Under the pieces are notes generated by a model. It was given only the letters and a program-made list of their open reading frames with translations. It was not told where the DNA came from and searched no databases. The position numbers and the translations under genes were made by a program. Positions 34,901 through 49,900 of a stretch of 64,000 nt of DNA are shown one piece after another. This DNA comes from Agrypnia vestita (lineage: Eukaryota > Arthropoda > Insecta > Trichoptera > Phryganeidae). Numbering within the stretch: the first letter of the stretch is position 1; every line of letters begins with the position of its first letter. Location of the stretch: positions 1-64,000 of the forward strand of contig JADDOH010001576.1 in NCBI GenBank assembly GCA_016648135.1. Direction: 5' to 3'.

Positions 34901-37900
34901 AGAGATTTTATATTTTTTTAGCTTCTTTATGACTGAAATCACTTCGTTATTGCACAGGATCACGTTTGATCCATTGTCATGGCCATCGTCCAGCGTAACA
35001 GTTCTCGTTTGGTTCGCACTCCCAAACAAGTTTTCAAAATAGTTTTCCCACTCAGCTGTAGATATTTTATTTGTTTGTATGCATTCATTTATAGGCTCTT
35101 TTTTCGATGAAAATAAAAACAATACAATAATTTTCAAATATTTCCATGTTGCTAAAAAAACAAAATAACCTTATTTACATAATCAGGGATATTCAGCCTG
35201 ACTGCGATTCGGAGACTTATTCAGAATGATAACACCCACAGAAAGTTCTCATGGACATTTACCATTCTGTCAATATCTTTCCTTTTTTTCAATCATCTTC
35301 TTATAATCAATTGTACTTTTTGTCGCGATATTTTTAGGGCAAATTATAAAGAATATTAACAATTAAAAAGGCTAACATATCAAAAATATAAATACAAAGT
35401 ATGTAAATAATAACTGTCAAACGATTTTACATGCGCAAAACGGCGCGGCAGCTTTTAGCATCGGCTTTTCGCGCCGGCGAATAGCTGATGGTAAAAGGAG
35501 TACAGCTACTAAAAAGGGTCATTAGTTAAACATTAGTAAAATATTTACATTTAGTAAATAGTTTTCCCCTTTTTACGTTACTTCATTACTAACGTAATAT
35601 GTACTTGCTCGAGCCGGAACCCAAACACGAAAGTTGCCCTGTTGAAAATATTTTTAATATTTATCTAGTGTTGACATGTCAAATATTCAGAAATAAAAAG
35701 TGAAATTTCAATGAAAGTAGAGCTGAATTTTCTAAATATTTTGGTGTAAAACTTGGGGAAATTAAAATATTCTTCCGTGTAAATTGCGCAAAATATTTGT
35801 ATGGGAATGTATGGAGATGAAACGGGACTATGACTTTTCAGTGTAGAAAGCGAGAAAACATGAAAACGAGGAACATACAACTAATATTATTATGCTAATA
35901 CAAAGATCGTGACATTTCTATTAACAAAGTACCCGATATAGACAAATTTGTTCTTATGTGTGAAGAAATCGAAATATTTTTTTTAATTTTGTCAAATTTA
36001 GAATTATACGAACTAAAATGTATTGATTTGTGGCATGAGGGGCTAAAAATTATTTCGAATTATGAATTATCAGGGTTAATTTACTATGAATTAATGTTTT
36101 GGGACTTGTGGGTTTTAAGAATTTCGTATTATCAGGGCTCGAATTAACGGGGTTTTACTGTATATGTTTTTTGAATATATGATTTATAGCCATATTTAAA
36201 TTGTGGCACTGTTGTTCCAGATATTTGAAAGTATTGGATATTGCAATACAGCAACAACTTACAAATAGTATTAGCTAGAGATGTGGCAGTCTCACATAAT
36301 CATAAATAATGACCAGGCAGTTGATTTGGCATTCACCATTAAAAACTGGCACTTTTTGATTTGTGGCGCTGTTTTCCTGTGAGTGCGATATATTTAATTA
36401 TGTACATGAAAAGATGTGGCATAATCTACCTTAGTTAACTTGTCACATTGATATGAAAGCTGTATAAATATTATCAATTATTTCTACTAAACTGCTCTTT
36501 ATGTTTGTGTGTGTCATTTAATATTCTAATTTATTCGGCCATATTCTGAAAATAACAAGATTGTTGTTTTTGTTATTGTTTTAGTAGATTTACGACAGTC
36601 CGCCTTATTCCGTGATTACTTCCTCCACACTCAAATATAGACGGGACATATTTATTTAATACTTCATCATTAATTTAATTAGTAATTAAATAGTAGGCTA
36701 AGTAATTACTTCATTAATTTACATTTTCAACTTTTGCAATTTTAGATGAGACCTTTTGAAAGTAGTTGTGAACCTACATGGTCCAATTAGTGTGATATTT
36801 TGATTGAGGGGAACGTGGAGTATAAGGGATTGTCATTAAAAACCTAAGGCAGAAAACATAAAAAGCGTTCTGTGTGTTATGTCTACATGTATGATGCTGC
36901 AATATCACTTTTCTACTTACAACAATGTTATTGTGCATTAATAAACTATTTTAAATTAATATAGGTATATCAATATTTTGTAACACATACATATATGTTA
37001 AAGCTAACATTTTTGTCACAAGGACATAAATAATGACGTTTGACAGTTGTCTTGATGTTTCTCTATTTTTATTTTAAATTTTTATATTTAACACATACAT
37101 ATATGTTAAAGCTAACATTTTTGTCACAAGGACATAAATAATGACGTTTGACAGTTGTCTTGATGTTTCTCTATTTTTATTTTAAATTTTTATATTTAAC
37201 ACATACATATATGTTAAAGCTAACATTTTTGTCACAAGGACATAAATAATGACGTTTGACAGTTTTCTTGATGTTTCTCTATTCTTATTTTTAGGGTTGA
37301 GGTAACAATCACCGAATAACAATCTTGTTATTTACAGAATACAACCGATTAACTCTGTTAGTTATTTCAATGCAAATTCCAAATTCTGCAGTATCATTTC
37401 AACAATATTTATTCTCAAATACTCCAAAGTTATTCTGTTACATTTTCATAAGAAATGCCATATTTATTTACCACGAATTCTGTTTAGTACATAATGTCAT
37501 TGATCTAACCATGCATTAAGGGGTGAAGTACCATCTCAGTTTATCAGTCGATCCCTATTCCATACGGATCACAGGGAGGGGTAACTTGTGTCACAAGGAA
37601 TGGTTGGGTTTATTGTGAAATTATGCCTCTCCAATGAACTACAAATCGTTCCAGACTACATTGTGTATGTGCCATTTTTTTTATGCATAACTAGGTTTAC
37701 GTTAGTTACAGATCTAAGTTTATATTGCATTTGACTTTATGAAATCCGCACTTGATATTGTTTGAATGAATTTATTCTCAGCACATTTCAAAAGCAGCAT
37801 CACCTTTTGAAGTGTCTTCGTTCATGAAATCGTTTAAATTCACATTCAATTTTTCCTTTAGATTCGCAAAATATTCCTCATCTTAAGATAATACATAATT

Positions 37901-40900
37901 ATTTTTTAAATGTTAATTAATATCAACATTTTTTATAATTGTGTGACACTAGAGGAACAATGAATCATTATAATTGCCCAACTGCTTAAAAACTCTAGCA
38001 ACCGTATATGAAACATTATACATTTATAGACCTTTAAAAATTGTATTGAAAATGTTTTAATTTTGGTTTTCTATCTTTCTGGTCTCTTTAAATCATCACA
38101 GTCTTTTTTTTTGTATTTAAATTTAGAAATAATATTTAAAGATCGTAGAACCACTGCATGGACTTGTAGCTTTATGAAGATGTCTGAGCCAACAGATCCG
38201 AATAGTATTTGAACACTCGAAACAGTCCTGCCAATCCATTCCACTTCATAATAATATAATATATGAATATTTAACAAATTAATCTTTTATACGCTATATT
38301 TTAAGACAACTTGTTGGCCTTTTCATTCGCATTGTACACCCATTTATTTATACTCCCGTCCAACTTTTTAAAATAAACCATCCCATGCCATTTTTATGTT
38401 TCTTCGATATATTTTTTTTATTGCGTTAAGTATAATAATAAAAAACCTTTGTATTTTTAGTAATTCCGATAATATTAATTTTTCAGGAAAGTCCTTATGT
38501 GAAACACGGACATTATTGGAGTTACTAAATTAGTCATGTCATTAATCACATGAAATATTAATATTTCTAATTCCATTTAATCATCACTTTGTTTCAATTA
38601 TAATATTTTCAGATATTCTAGCTACGTCAAGCCAGTTTGTCAATAGTTGTTAGTAACTACATAGGTTTGAAAAAAAATTGTTACCAAATTAAATAATATT
38701 TATTCTGTCAAAAAGGATGTTATTTTCTGTCAAAAAGTCAGAATTAATAAAACAATTATAGTATATTTATTTAGTGCATACTGTTGTGGAAAAACATCTA
38801 CCAATATTCATTGAAAAAAGTTTAGATTTTTATTAATTTTTTGTTTTTAAACCAGTTCTTTTTAGACTCATCAAATTAAACGTACTTCGTAATTGGTCTT
38901 TAACCGAAATGATTAATTTGTATTAATTAAAGTTTGCATTAATAATCTAGTTTCCAAAGATCATTCCTAAGTGTACCTATCGAAATTTATTATTTTAATA
39001 GTCAATTTTTTTACTTTATTTTATTAATGCCTGTCTTATCGCCTTCGGAGCGCTTAATCCATAATATTGTAGCATATTGTACCTTCCAATTATTTACAAA
39101 GTTTATAATGAAATTGTAATAAATATTGAGCAAAAATCATGATTTTTTGTTTCGTTAGTTATAATTGTCTGAAAAGTGTTAACAATTAACACTTGTATAA
39201 GATTAAATAATTGTTTTAAAATATTATGTGAAGTATGATTAAAAGACAAATGATTTTATGTTTGTAAATTTGTCACTGTTTTGAACAATCTTGAATTTGG
39301 AATGAAATTATAATAAATTAGTATGACCGTATTTGGTGCAAGTACCTAATAACACAAAATTATATTTAAGCAAAATAATTGATTCCATGTCAATTACGAG
39401 CGAGGCCTGACAATTGAAGCTTGTTAGGTGCCATTTGACCTTTCAATTTAACCCTTAAACACATTATGCGATCACAAGATATGTGAACATTTATTCTGGA
39501 CACAATTGATCACACAATAGATCATTAGATTGTCATGTCATGTCTTAGTACATTACAGGATTTTAGTGTATTAAATTCACCAAATACTTAAAATAAAATC
39601 TACCGAATATTGCCTTTCCATTCATATGGATATTTTTCTGCTTTTTTATTTATACAGGGTGCCTCGTAGTTTGTAGCTTTGGGGGAGTCTTCTTTATTCA
39701 ATTTTGAATAAAAATATACACTTTGGGTGAAATGTTGACAGTACGGAGATAAGCAACATCAAATTTTGCATTTTTTTTCAATATTTCTGACTATAATATT
39801 GTACTATTACTACAGTAACTTGAAGAATAGAATAATAATAATTCACTCACTTTTAAAATACAAGTAAAACAAAATGATTGAAACCTTACAAAAAATATAC
39901 TATTGTATTTTGCTATTACTTTATGGTTTTTCATTATAAATATAATTAAATAAATCAACTTAGTTTATCACCACTTAATTTTTGGTAAAAAGCAACCGGT
40001 TTCGGAAACAATGTTCTTTCATCAGGGTGTACATACTTAATAAACTTTACAAATCATACAAGTGTCCAAATGGGGATAAATAGTGTGGGGTAAGAAAGAA
40101 ACAGGTGATAGGGTGAAAGGGAACATATTCAAGATAGGACTGTACATTAGATTTTTTGGCTAAGGCTAGTAAGAAGCCCTAAAAATTAAGAAATCCATAA
40201 ATAATAATGAATGTATTATGAATAACCAAAAAAATCTAATGTACAGTCCTCTCTTGAATATATTCCCTTTCATCCTATCACCTGTTTCTTTCCCACCCCC
40301 CACCATTTATCCCCATTTGGACACTTGTATGATTTGTAATATATGATTATTAAGTATGTACACCCTGATGAAAGAACATTGTTTCCGAAACCGGTTGCTT
40401 TTTACCAAAAATTAAATGGTAATAAACTAAGTTCATTTATTTAATTATATTACAAAAAATATTTTTTAAATTTACGCAAAGCTTTTATCATTTTATTTGA
40501 CTTGTATTAAAGCGAATGAACATTTGATATTCCATATTAATTAATGTAGTGGTAGTTTTGTAAAAAATAAGTTAGAAAAGAAAGAAAAAAAATGCAACCT
40601 TTGATATTATTTATCTCCAAAACTATTATTCAATTTAGGTAAAAAATTTGTGCTATTTTCAATATTTATTTTGATAGTGTGATCAAGATTGATTAATTTT
40701 ATTTTTGTTTTCAATGATATTACTTGTCTTCACATAATATGTTTAAGATTAATTGTAAAATTATTCATGATTACTTGTGACGTTTTCTCTGTGTTTAAAG
40801 ATCAATTTTCCTGAATATCGGATCTGGAGGTCCTCAATCTCGTATATTTTATTTATTAAATCAGCTTGTTCTGTATAATATATTTGCATCTGATGTGTAA

Positions 40901-43900
40901 TCATTCAATATTTTTTCATTATTTTTGTGACAATATTTTTGTATTTTATGGCAATATTATTTCAATAAAAGTATGCGAAACAACCACATTATAATAATTA
41001 ATTTTTGTTGAATTTCTCACTGAAAATTATCCTTTGATACAACAAACATTATATAAAACGAGGAAATGGAAGGAAATTTCTACAATATATTTTTTAAAGT
41101 GGAGATGTTTCTGAAGTTCCATGATTTTAAAAAATTCCTATAATAAGTGTACTTACGCTTGGTGTAGTGATAAAAACGCTCTCTTATTGACAAAGAGTTT
41201 GGGAGGTTCAATTCTCATCCTGTTTAATTTTATATCTTGTGAAATGTGTCTCATGTATACATCTTTTATTAAAGGAAACTCGGAATTCTAAAATGAAATA
41301 AAGGCATATGGTTGTCTGACTTATGGCACTATATGTTGCACAGTGTGTTTTAATTCATTTAGAATATTAATGAGTAAATAAAATTCACAAATGTCACGAG
41401 ACTTAGTTACATCGGCATTTTTGTAATGTTATTTAACAAAAGAAAAATGCAGTTATTTACTTTTGAGCATGGTCTTTTTTTTAAAAAATTGAGAATAAAT
41501 TTGAATTCTTTATTATCTGAAATAAAACAATACTTTGTGATACATATTTTAGTAGTCCGTTTATAGGATTGATATACATATATACAATTATCAAGATACG
41601 GATAAATCTTTATTTCTTATTTATATCTTTATTTCATTATATGAAATAAACCAAAATTCTACAAACAACACATTTAATTGTTCCCTAAAATGTTGTGCTA
41701 TTTCTGTAAATTCTGACTAGAGGAGTGGATTTTGAAGAGCAGATATGGCAGATGTTATCAACGTATCAACAAACTAACTCCACAATGGCAACATTGTGAT
41801 GTGGGAGTATGGATAAGGTTATCTGTGTAAGTATTACTTCCTAATCACATATATACATGGCATTGACATTACATACTTCTGCAGGACGACAATTGCTGCG
41901 CTTACAGTGTTTCTATAGTTCTGGTTATTGCTCAATATGCTGGACATGTAATCAATATTTGCTGATGCGACTGTTTGAAAGTGTGGCTCTGAAGGAGACA
42001 GATAACGTTGATATTATTTAATTGACAACAAATGAGCCTAAATTTTTAATCATTTAACATGTGATTAAAATATAATACTTTTTTAATTATGAAAAAATTC
42101 ATTGTTTTTTTTCTGGTTTGGGTCTTCTGGGGTATGCTGCGTTATTCCGACCTTTCTGGCCGACGTTTCGGATCCCATTGCGGGGTCCATCATCAGGGCT
42201 GATGTGTTATTGTGAGTGTTGGTGTTATGGTTAAGTATTGGCTTGCAATACCGTGTCGAAAGCAGAACCTAAAAACATTCTTAAATTAATTGTTGTCCTA
42301 AAAATTATTGTCTCATAATATTTTTTAAATTAATGTCGATGTTGTACCTGCTGTGTGATGCTATTTTTTGTAAAATATTATCCTGCTGAGTTCAAAGGGG
42401 ACAGATTGAATGATATTAATTATTTGGTTATTGTAAAATCTTCCTTATGTATGTGACTCGCTTCATAGAACCAAAGGTCCAAGACTCATTTACCTGTATA
42501 GGCCTCACATATGCGGTTCCAAAAATATTCGTACCAAAATTAATTATTTAAATAAGTAAGTACCTACATACTTAAATACAGCACATTAAATCGTAATGCA
42601 CGTCATATTCTATTGATTGTCACTAAATCAAGACGCATTATAGATTCTACATTGCCTAAGGAAAATATTTGGAAACTATTAAATTCTACATTGGTCCTGA
42701 CTGATGGTATATGCAGCCTTAAAATATTTGTGCTCAAAGTTCACGCACACTTTTTAGCACTAATTTTGGAAAATTAATTGTGCTGAAAATTTATAATTGT
42801 GAATACAGCTCCAAAAACTTAAAGCAGTCGCTGTGAAGAATGAGCTTATCTGAACCTATGCTACTAAATGACATAAATGCTGCAGCGAGTAACAAATTTG
42901 CTCGAGGTTTATACGGGATGACTACATCTACACTGCACTGAAAGCAAATATCTTTCCAATAAGACTACACTCATGGAGAGCTCTTTGATTACCAAAATTT
43001 TCTGCAAAGGAGAAACGGAGAAATCGGTTGGTTTGCCAGACATCTTATATGGGCAGACAAAATTAAATTTCATTATGTCGGAATTATTTTGCCAAATAAT
43101 AACTCTAATGTTATCCTACTGCAAATGTTAGAGTTGAGAATTTTTAATTTCCTGAGATAAAAGGTGAGCTTGTATATACGGTGACAAAAATTAAACATAT
43201 TGTCAGTGTGGTTCCATCACTGTGTAATCCATGCTTGACCATATTTCAGGGGACAAAAAACAGACAGCTGTGTGTTGTACTTTTATTTATCTTATTATAC
43301 AACTATTTCCTTGCTTCAATATACATAGTATTTTACTACATATATTCTCTCGAATGGCATTTCAGGATGCACAACATGATGTGACACATGAGGAGATGAA
43401 TTTGCATTAACAATAGTGTTTATTATTATGGAATTCATATGATATTACTGTTCTATGTACAGTGGAACTTCTCATAACGAGCATAATTCGTTCCAGAATC
43501 TTGCTCTTTATGTGAAACACTCGTTAAGTGAAACAAATTTTCCCATATAAGTCAATGTAAAACACGATAATGCGTTCCATGTTGAAAAAAAAAAAAAAAT
43601 TTTTATTTGATCCTGGCGTTTTCTTAACAAGGTTGACGAAAATACCATTTGCCTTCTTACAAATTATATTTTCGTTAATAGTGTTGCCTTGCAAACGCTT
43701 TTCGTTTATCCATATGAAAAGCAACCTTTCAACATCATTGAGAATACATAATAATTTTTCATTTTATTTTATGATTTCTACATGGTAATTAAATATATAG
43801 GTTGTGAAACTCAATTAATCAAAAGGTCAATCTCTAATAAATCAATTGACACCTGATAATGATGAATCACATTGTATTACAACTTGTTCAAACTGTAAAT

Positions 43901-46900
43901 GCCTGATGATTCAGTGCAGTACGTCGGTTGGCTTTGTTTACCTTTTAGCCTTGTTATGTTATACTAGGGATGTCTAATAAGACAAGAGTGGCAGTGCCAG
44001 CATCTTGTAAGTACAGAGTTCATTTTATTGTTAATATTTTTTTAATAATTAAGATTGATTGAATGCCTCTGACATACTGTTTAGCAAAATTCAGACCTAT
44101 CACAATTTAATATTGATTTAAAGAGATATTCTTCGCTCACTTAGGCATTTCTATTTTCAATGGTTCACTTTTGATGAGGGATGTTATGGATATGAAATTT
44201 CGAATCTGGATACGGATATAGGAATAATATTATACCGGTTTCGGATACGGTTACGGATATTAAATTATTCCGGATTATCCGCTAGTTTCGGATAATTTCG
44301 GTTACGGATATTAGAATCTTAAAATTATAAAAGTAAAATACAAATAACAAGATTTGACTTTTATTTCTGGTCTACATTATCATTTGTTTTTACAATCAGT
44401 CAAATAAATAACTATTATTATAGCCATTTTAAGTGCTATAAAGGTATGTACTTAAAAATACAAAAACAAAATTATAATAAACAAAAATAATATTATATAA
44501 TTAAACAAGTTAACTTAGTTTACACCACTAAAATTTATTTGGTTAAAACCAACCGGTTTCGGAAACGACGTTCCTTCATCAGGGTATACCCAATATTATT
44601 AATTTCTATTAATATTATTCAATATTTTTATAGGAATTATTACAATTTGCAAAAATACAATAATTCATAATAAATCAGATTACACTTTTACCTATATAAT
44701 AACAAAAACAGTTCTTAATGAATTTTGTAAGTAATGAAACCATTACAAAATGTTTAATAATAAACTTTAACCTTAATTGTACTTAGTTTTAATAGTCAAA
44801 ATTGAGCAAAGGTAAATTATTATATTATTGCAAGAGACACGCGCGGCTTGTTTGACAACTAACAAGTGACGACTCGGCAGGGAAACAAACAAAAATCTGT
44901 CGTAACCTGTCATTTAGATTTAGACCCCGCCTTTATCCGAAACTTTTATATCGGTTACGGTTACGGAGCTCCATAACATTCCTGCTTTTGATATTGAATT
45001 CGTACAATTTCAACATTGGCAATCCTGATCAAGCCTTCGATCACTACTTATTAGGTACACTAAAATATTTTGCATTAAATTGCAGCGAATATAAAGTATG
45101 AAATAAAACTAAAATCAGTATTTTAAATTTATTTCATACTTCATCGTCTTTTTATTTTGAATTTTATCTTTGTAAAGCTTTTTATTACTGTTGAATGTTC
45201 TCGGCATATAACACATATATTTTGAAAGGAAAAGCAAAATTAAGTATTTATTTTACAAAGTATTATTACGAGTGAGGTGAAAATTAACAAGAATAACAGA
45301 TTGGGTTGAAGTTTCACCATTTTTATTTTCAATTTATACACAATATATAAGTTAACATAACACCACGGCACACCAGTAAGTGTAATAATAATCCTCCCCC
45401 AAGCTAGTTCCACTCCCACCACTCTAGCGACAATATTTTACTATCCTCTTGTAGCGGCTACCCTGCGTTGCGATGTTTGGCATGTAACACTGCCAGCCTG
45501 GACGTCGTTGGGTTCACCCAACAGGACCACCTTCTCACTCATAAAAAAATAGCAAATTATACATTACTTTATTACTTCTTCTAATCGGAGTTACCCTAGA
45601 CTCTTAACCTAACTGGAAGGATCCTCCCATTGTTTTGTCCCCACACTTCTCTCTGCAATGAATTATCCCTGAAATTATTATCTTAAGAATTTTAAATATT
45701 GGCTACGTTTTTAGCACCGACATGATGTCGAATCGTTCAGCAGTCAAAGTGTTAATGAATCAGTGGGATATGCATCACGTTGCTGGGACACGCTAACAGT
45801 CATTTCACATTTTCTTCACTGGGTCTTTCAATTTTTACACTTTAACGAACTGTGCGCTATCGAGTAGCTGCAGTTCATTAAATCAATTTTTTGTGGAAGC
45901 TGACTCATTATTTTTGCTAAATAATCATTAAAGGAGGTGTCTTGAATATAAGCATTTTAATGTTTTAAATTTGCAACCCAATCGGAATTTGGTTTAATGT
46001 TTGGATTTCCACCCATAGGGTCACAAAGATTTTGCCAAAAGTTAAAATGAAAACAATTGTTTTATGATTTCAGCTTGAGCTGGAAAAGCTGAACACAGCC
46101 ACTTCAGAAATCAACAAATTGGAACTAGAACTCGATGTGAGTATTCTTTAGCAAGCAAAGCCAATGTTTTCTTTACGTGTGAAATATCAACATTATTAGC
46201 TATGCAACATAATTCAATTAACAACTTTATATTTAGGACTACCTTTACTCTCCTTGAGCTACTCCTTCCTGATAAGTTAGATAATTTAAGTTAATTTAAT
46301 ATATCAACACTTGCTTCAAGATCAAACACACTATACATATAATATTTATACATATACAACATTAAAAATAAACTATAAACGAAAACAACATATCACACTC
46401 CTGCAAATATAGAGTCATAAATCAAAAAATCTCAGTTTTGAGTTAAATATACAGAATTGTTCGGGAAGATCCACTCTATCTTCAAAAAAATCTTCATAAC
46501 TAAGCTTCAATCGTACGCCACTAGATGATTATGTGACTGTATTTGATTAAACGTTTTTTCGTCCACCTCCTTCTCAAATAGTGTCATTTCTGGGCTTGAG
46601 TCGGGTGCACGCGTGCATATTTCGTATTTCTATTCTCAAATACAGTAGTATATCAAAATCTGATATTATTTTAGAAGTAAAGTGGTGTTGAATACAATTA
46701 TCACATCTCAAATAGAGTAGTAAATCAAAAAGTGACTGTTTTTGACTGAGGTAAGAGCTAAAACATAATATTTTACTTCTCACTTAAAGACATAAGTGGA
46801 AATATGACTTTATTTGAGATGATATTTTAGCTTTCTAAATGAATATTAATTATTTAAATGGTATTATTTTGTGTTAATACAGTATTTTAGAATGCAATCA

Positions 46901-49900
46901 CAACAATCATGATTTATATTTTAAGATATGTCCATCTTTGAGAAGATAATTGATACTTTCGCATGTCTTATTTTGACATACCTACGTTTTTGTTTGAGAT
47001 AACTTTAAAAAGATTTATGGATAGGTATAAAGATTTGATTGTATTTTCAGATGGAGAAATATAATTATAATAATCGACGCATGATGAATATTTTGCAATT
47101 AGTATCAAACGCGAAAGAAGACATGAGACCTCCTACTCCCACATCACGTCCATTTGGTATTTATTATATCCGATACATTTTGAATTACGTAATATAAATT
47201 TTAGTTTATAATAATACAAGCTTAAAGTAGACTATACTATTATGTGCGTAAAATTGATGTTATATAGTTTCCAACGCTGAAGAACAAAAGGAAAATATTT
47301 CAGAAGAGAGAGCCAAGGATGATTTTACTCGTAACAGCAGTAATAATGAATTTTCACTGAAAGGTTAAAAAAAAATTGCATTGCTACATAGGCTATTTTA
47401 GAATAAAGTTATATAATAATGATTATATGTCATTGTTTCATACTATATTATTTTAACCCATAGTTTCGGCTGTAGTAGAAGATTCCCCGAACATGACATT
47501 TGGAGAAACTATTGACTATTATAGCAAAAGCAGAATTACAGCATCGGAACCTGAAGCCGAAAACAGTACAAATCTCTTTGTTTTTGATAGGCCAAGTAAA
47601 TACCTACTCTTTATGTTATGCAAAAGGCATAATTTGCTATACTAGCCGAACATCTCGGATTGACACTGCTCATATTATATTTTACACAATAAAGGTAGAA
47701 ATATTACATTTTTATTTATTATTTGCAGAGGAAACTGATGCTCTTGAAATTATACCTCTTATCCAAAGTGAGTCAGAGGTTAGAGGTGCAAGCTCAACAT
47801 GGAAAGTTAATGAAACTTCAAATTTAACAAAGTTAAAGTTCCAACTTATTTCTTCCTTTTCTTCTTCTTATGATGACTCTTCTTCTGATGAATCATCTTA
47901 TAAAGAAGACAGCGATGATTCCGTCAAAGACCCAGATTTTATCCCTGCAGAGATCGGGCAGCTGCGATGAGTTACCAACTGAAAGTCAAGAAATATGCCC
48001 ACCAGACCAGCAGTCAACAACTTTGCCAGCGAAGCCTCTCAATACTAGAAAACGGAAAGCCATCCCTCAGGAATGGGAACAAAACCAAAGAAAAATGCTG
48101 AGAAATAAAGGCCTCGCTTACGTAACGACTCAGAAGAAAACTGCCAAAGCCAGAGAAATTAATCCTCCGTGTAAAGAAAATTGTCGCTTGAAATGCTCCA
48201 CCAAATTCACGAATGATGAAAGAAAGGTCATTTTTCAAAAGTACTGGAAGCTTGCAGACATAAATCGGCAGCGTGACTTCATAGATAAATGTACGGTTTC
48301 TGTTGATCCGAAATACAGATATACAAGAAAGGACAGCAGTAGGAAATTTAATAATGCTTTTTATTTCGAAGTTAAGCCATGTATTCACTAGGGGACAAAT
48401 CGCGAAACATTCCGCTCGACATGTCGCATCAACATCTACGCTCATGTTTCGGGGACAGTGACGCGGTCATTTGACGTGTACACACCGGGACTCGCATATC
48501 TTGTCGCGGAAATGTCATCCGATGAGGTTATGGATGACAGCTGCGGTATCTCATTTGGCGAAAACGGGGTTCCGCGCAATTCGAAATGTTTTTTTGGGTC
48601 GCAATTTCAAATTAACGAGGGTTTACTGTAGTACAATGAATATTATTAAAAACAAGGTCCTTTTTGCAAATAATTATTGTTTTCCAGACGTCGCGGAAAT
48701 ATATCGCCCTATGAGGTTATGATGATAGCCGCGTATCTGTTTATGTTAATGAGTTTATCGAAAAGTAAGAGGAGAAAAAAGAGGAGAATGCGAAATTATT
48801 TACTGCAAAGAGAAAGAAGGACGGACATTCTATGCGATCTTCGATCGATACAGCTCGATGAGTTCGAGAACGATTTCGTTTCCCCGCATTGTCATCTTGA
48901 CAGATACAGCGCATGCGTATTCACTTGTAAACATACCACGTGGTACTGACGCTCCGCGGAATGTTGCAGTGAGTACGCTCGGGTACCGTGCGCATGGCAA
49001 CGTTGCCATGGCACGTAGAAATGCCGCGCTATGTTGTGCGCGAGGTCGTGGAACAGTGCACGACGTTGCAACGTCACGTAGACTCTATGCCGCGCATGCT
49101 GTTGAGGGACAATTTGTCCCCTAGTGAATACATGGCTTTAGAGATAAAAAAGTCAGGGTATGTAATGTAGGGTATGTACTGCCACACTCGATATTAATGA
49201 CAGAGTAATTAGAACCGTCTTGGAAAAGAAAACTAACCTAGGTACAATAACTGAAGACCTACGAGGAAAACACGAAAATCACAAACGCGTCCCCGAGAGC
49301 ATAAAGGAAGCAATTAGAAACCACATTAAGTCTATCCCACGCATTGAAAGTCACTATTTACAGGCACAGAGTAAAAGAGAATTCATTGATGGAGGAAAAA
49401 CTATAACTTTATTGTATAAAGATTATATAGAAGAATGCGAAAAAAGAGCGAACCTTATGCAAACGTCGTTATGTATTCAAAAATATTTAATAACGAATTT
49501 AACTTAGGATTCTTTGTCCCCAAAAAAGATAGGTGTGAACTCTGTGTAGCGTATGAAAATGCTACAGGTGACGATAAAACCACGCTTGAAGAAAAATTTG
49601 TTAGACACAATAATGAAAATAATTATCCCGGCAAGAAAAAGAGGCGGATAAATTGAAAGCTTGAAGAAAAATTTGTTAGACACAATAATGAAAATAACTA
49701 TCCCGGCAAGAAAAAGAGGCGGATAAATTGAAAGCTTCAAAAAACTTCGTGGTGGCTACCTATGACTTGCAGGCCACACTACCACTGTCACGGGGAGACG
49801 TGTTGGTATTTTATTATAAAAGAAAGTTAAATAATTACAACTTGACAGTCACTGAGTTGAAATCGGGAGGAACTAAATGCTTCTTTTGGCGTGAAGGACA

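Larger units (their letters stand above)
33126..35885. mobile_element. Second pogo-type element (inverse of 15567-16553 family)
   Basis: Begins after TA with CAGTAAAAACTCGATATTACAC and a CTTCTCCAGGGGA that matches the right end of the 15.6-kb copy in inverse orientation. 35400-35885 matches its left half inverted (GCGCCGGCGAA, ACGTTACTTCATTACTAACGT, GAAAACGAGGAAC). The final TIR on the right is not intact. Confidence 0.6.
32907..36160. mobile_element. Pogo/Tigger-type element, outer layer of a four-level nest
   Basis: Left end TA-CAGTAGAACCTCATTAATTC; right end GAATTAACGGGGTTTTACTG-TA at 36160. The interior adjoining both ends has the repeated TTCGAAATT/TTCGTATTATCAGGG motifs of this family (compare 59957-63462). 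No transposase sequence is left. It is split by the insertions listed below. Confidence 0.75.
39939..40452. mobile_element. Large palindromic element with paired hammerhead-like motifs
   Basis: Arms 39939-40159 and 40226-40452 are near-perfect reverse complements of about 220 bp with a 66-base loop. Each arm has a hammerhead-like core facing outward, and matching flanks (AACTTAGTTTAT...CACT and AATTTTTGGTAAAAAGCAACCGG). The same flank style appears at 44.5 and 62.4 kb. No coding sequence. Confidence 0.8.
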
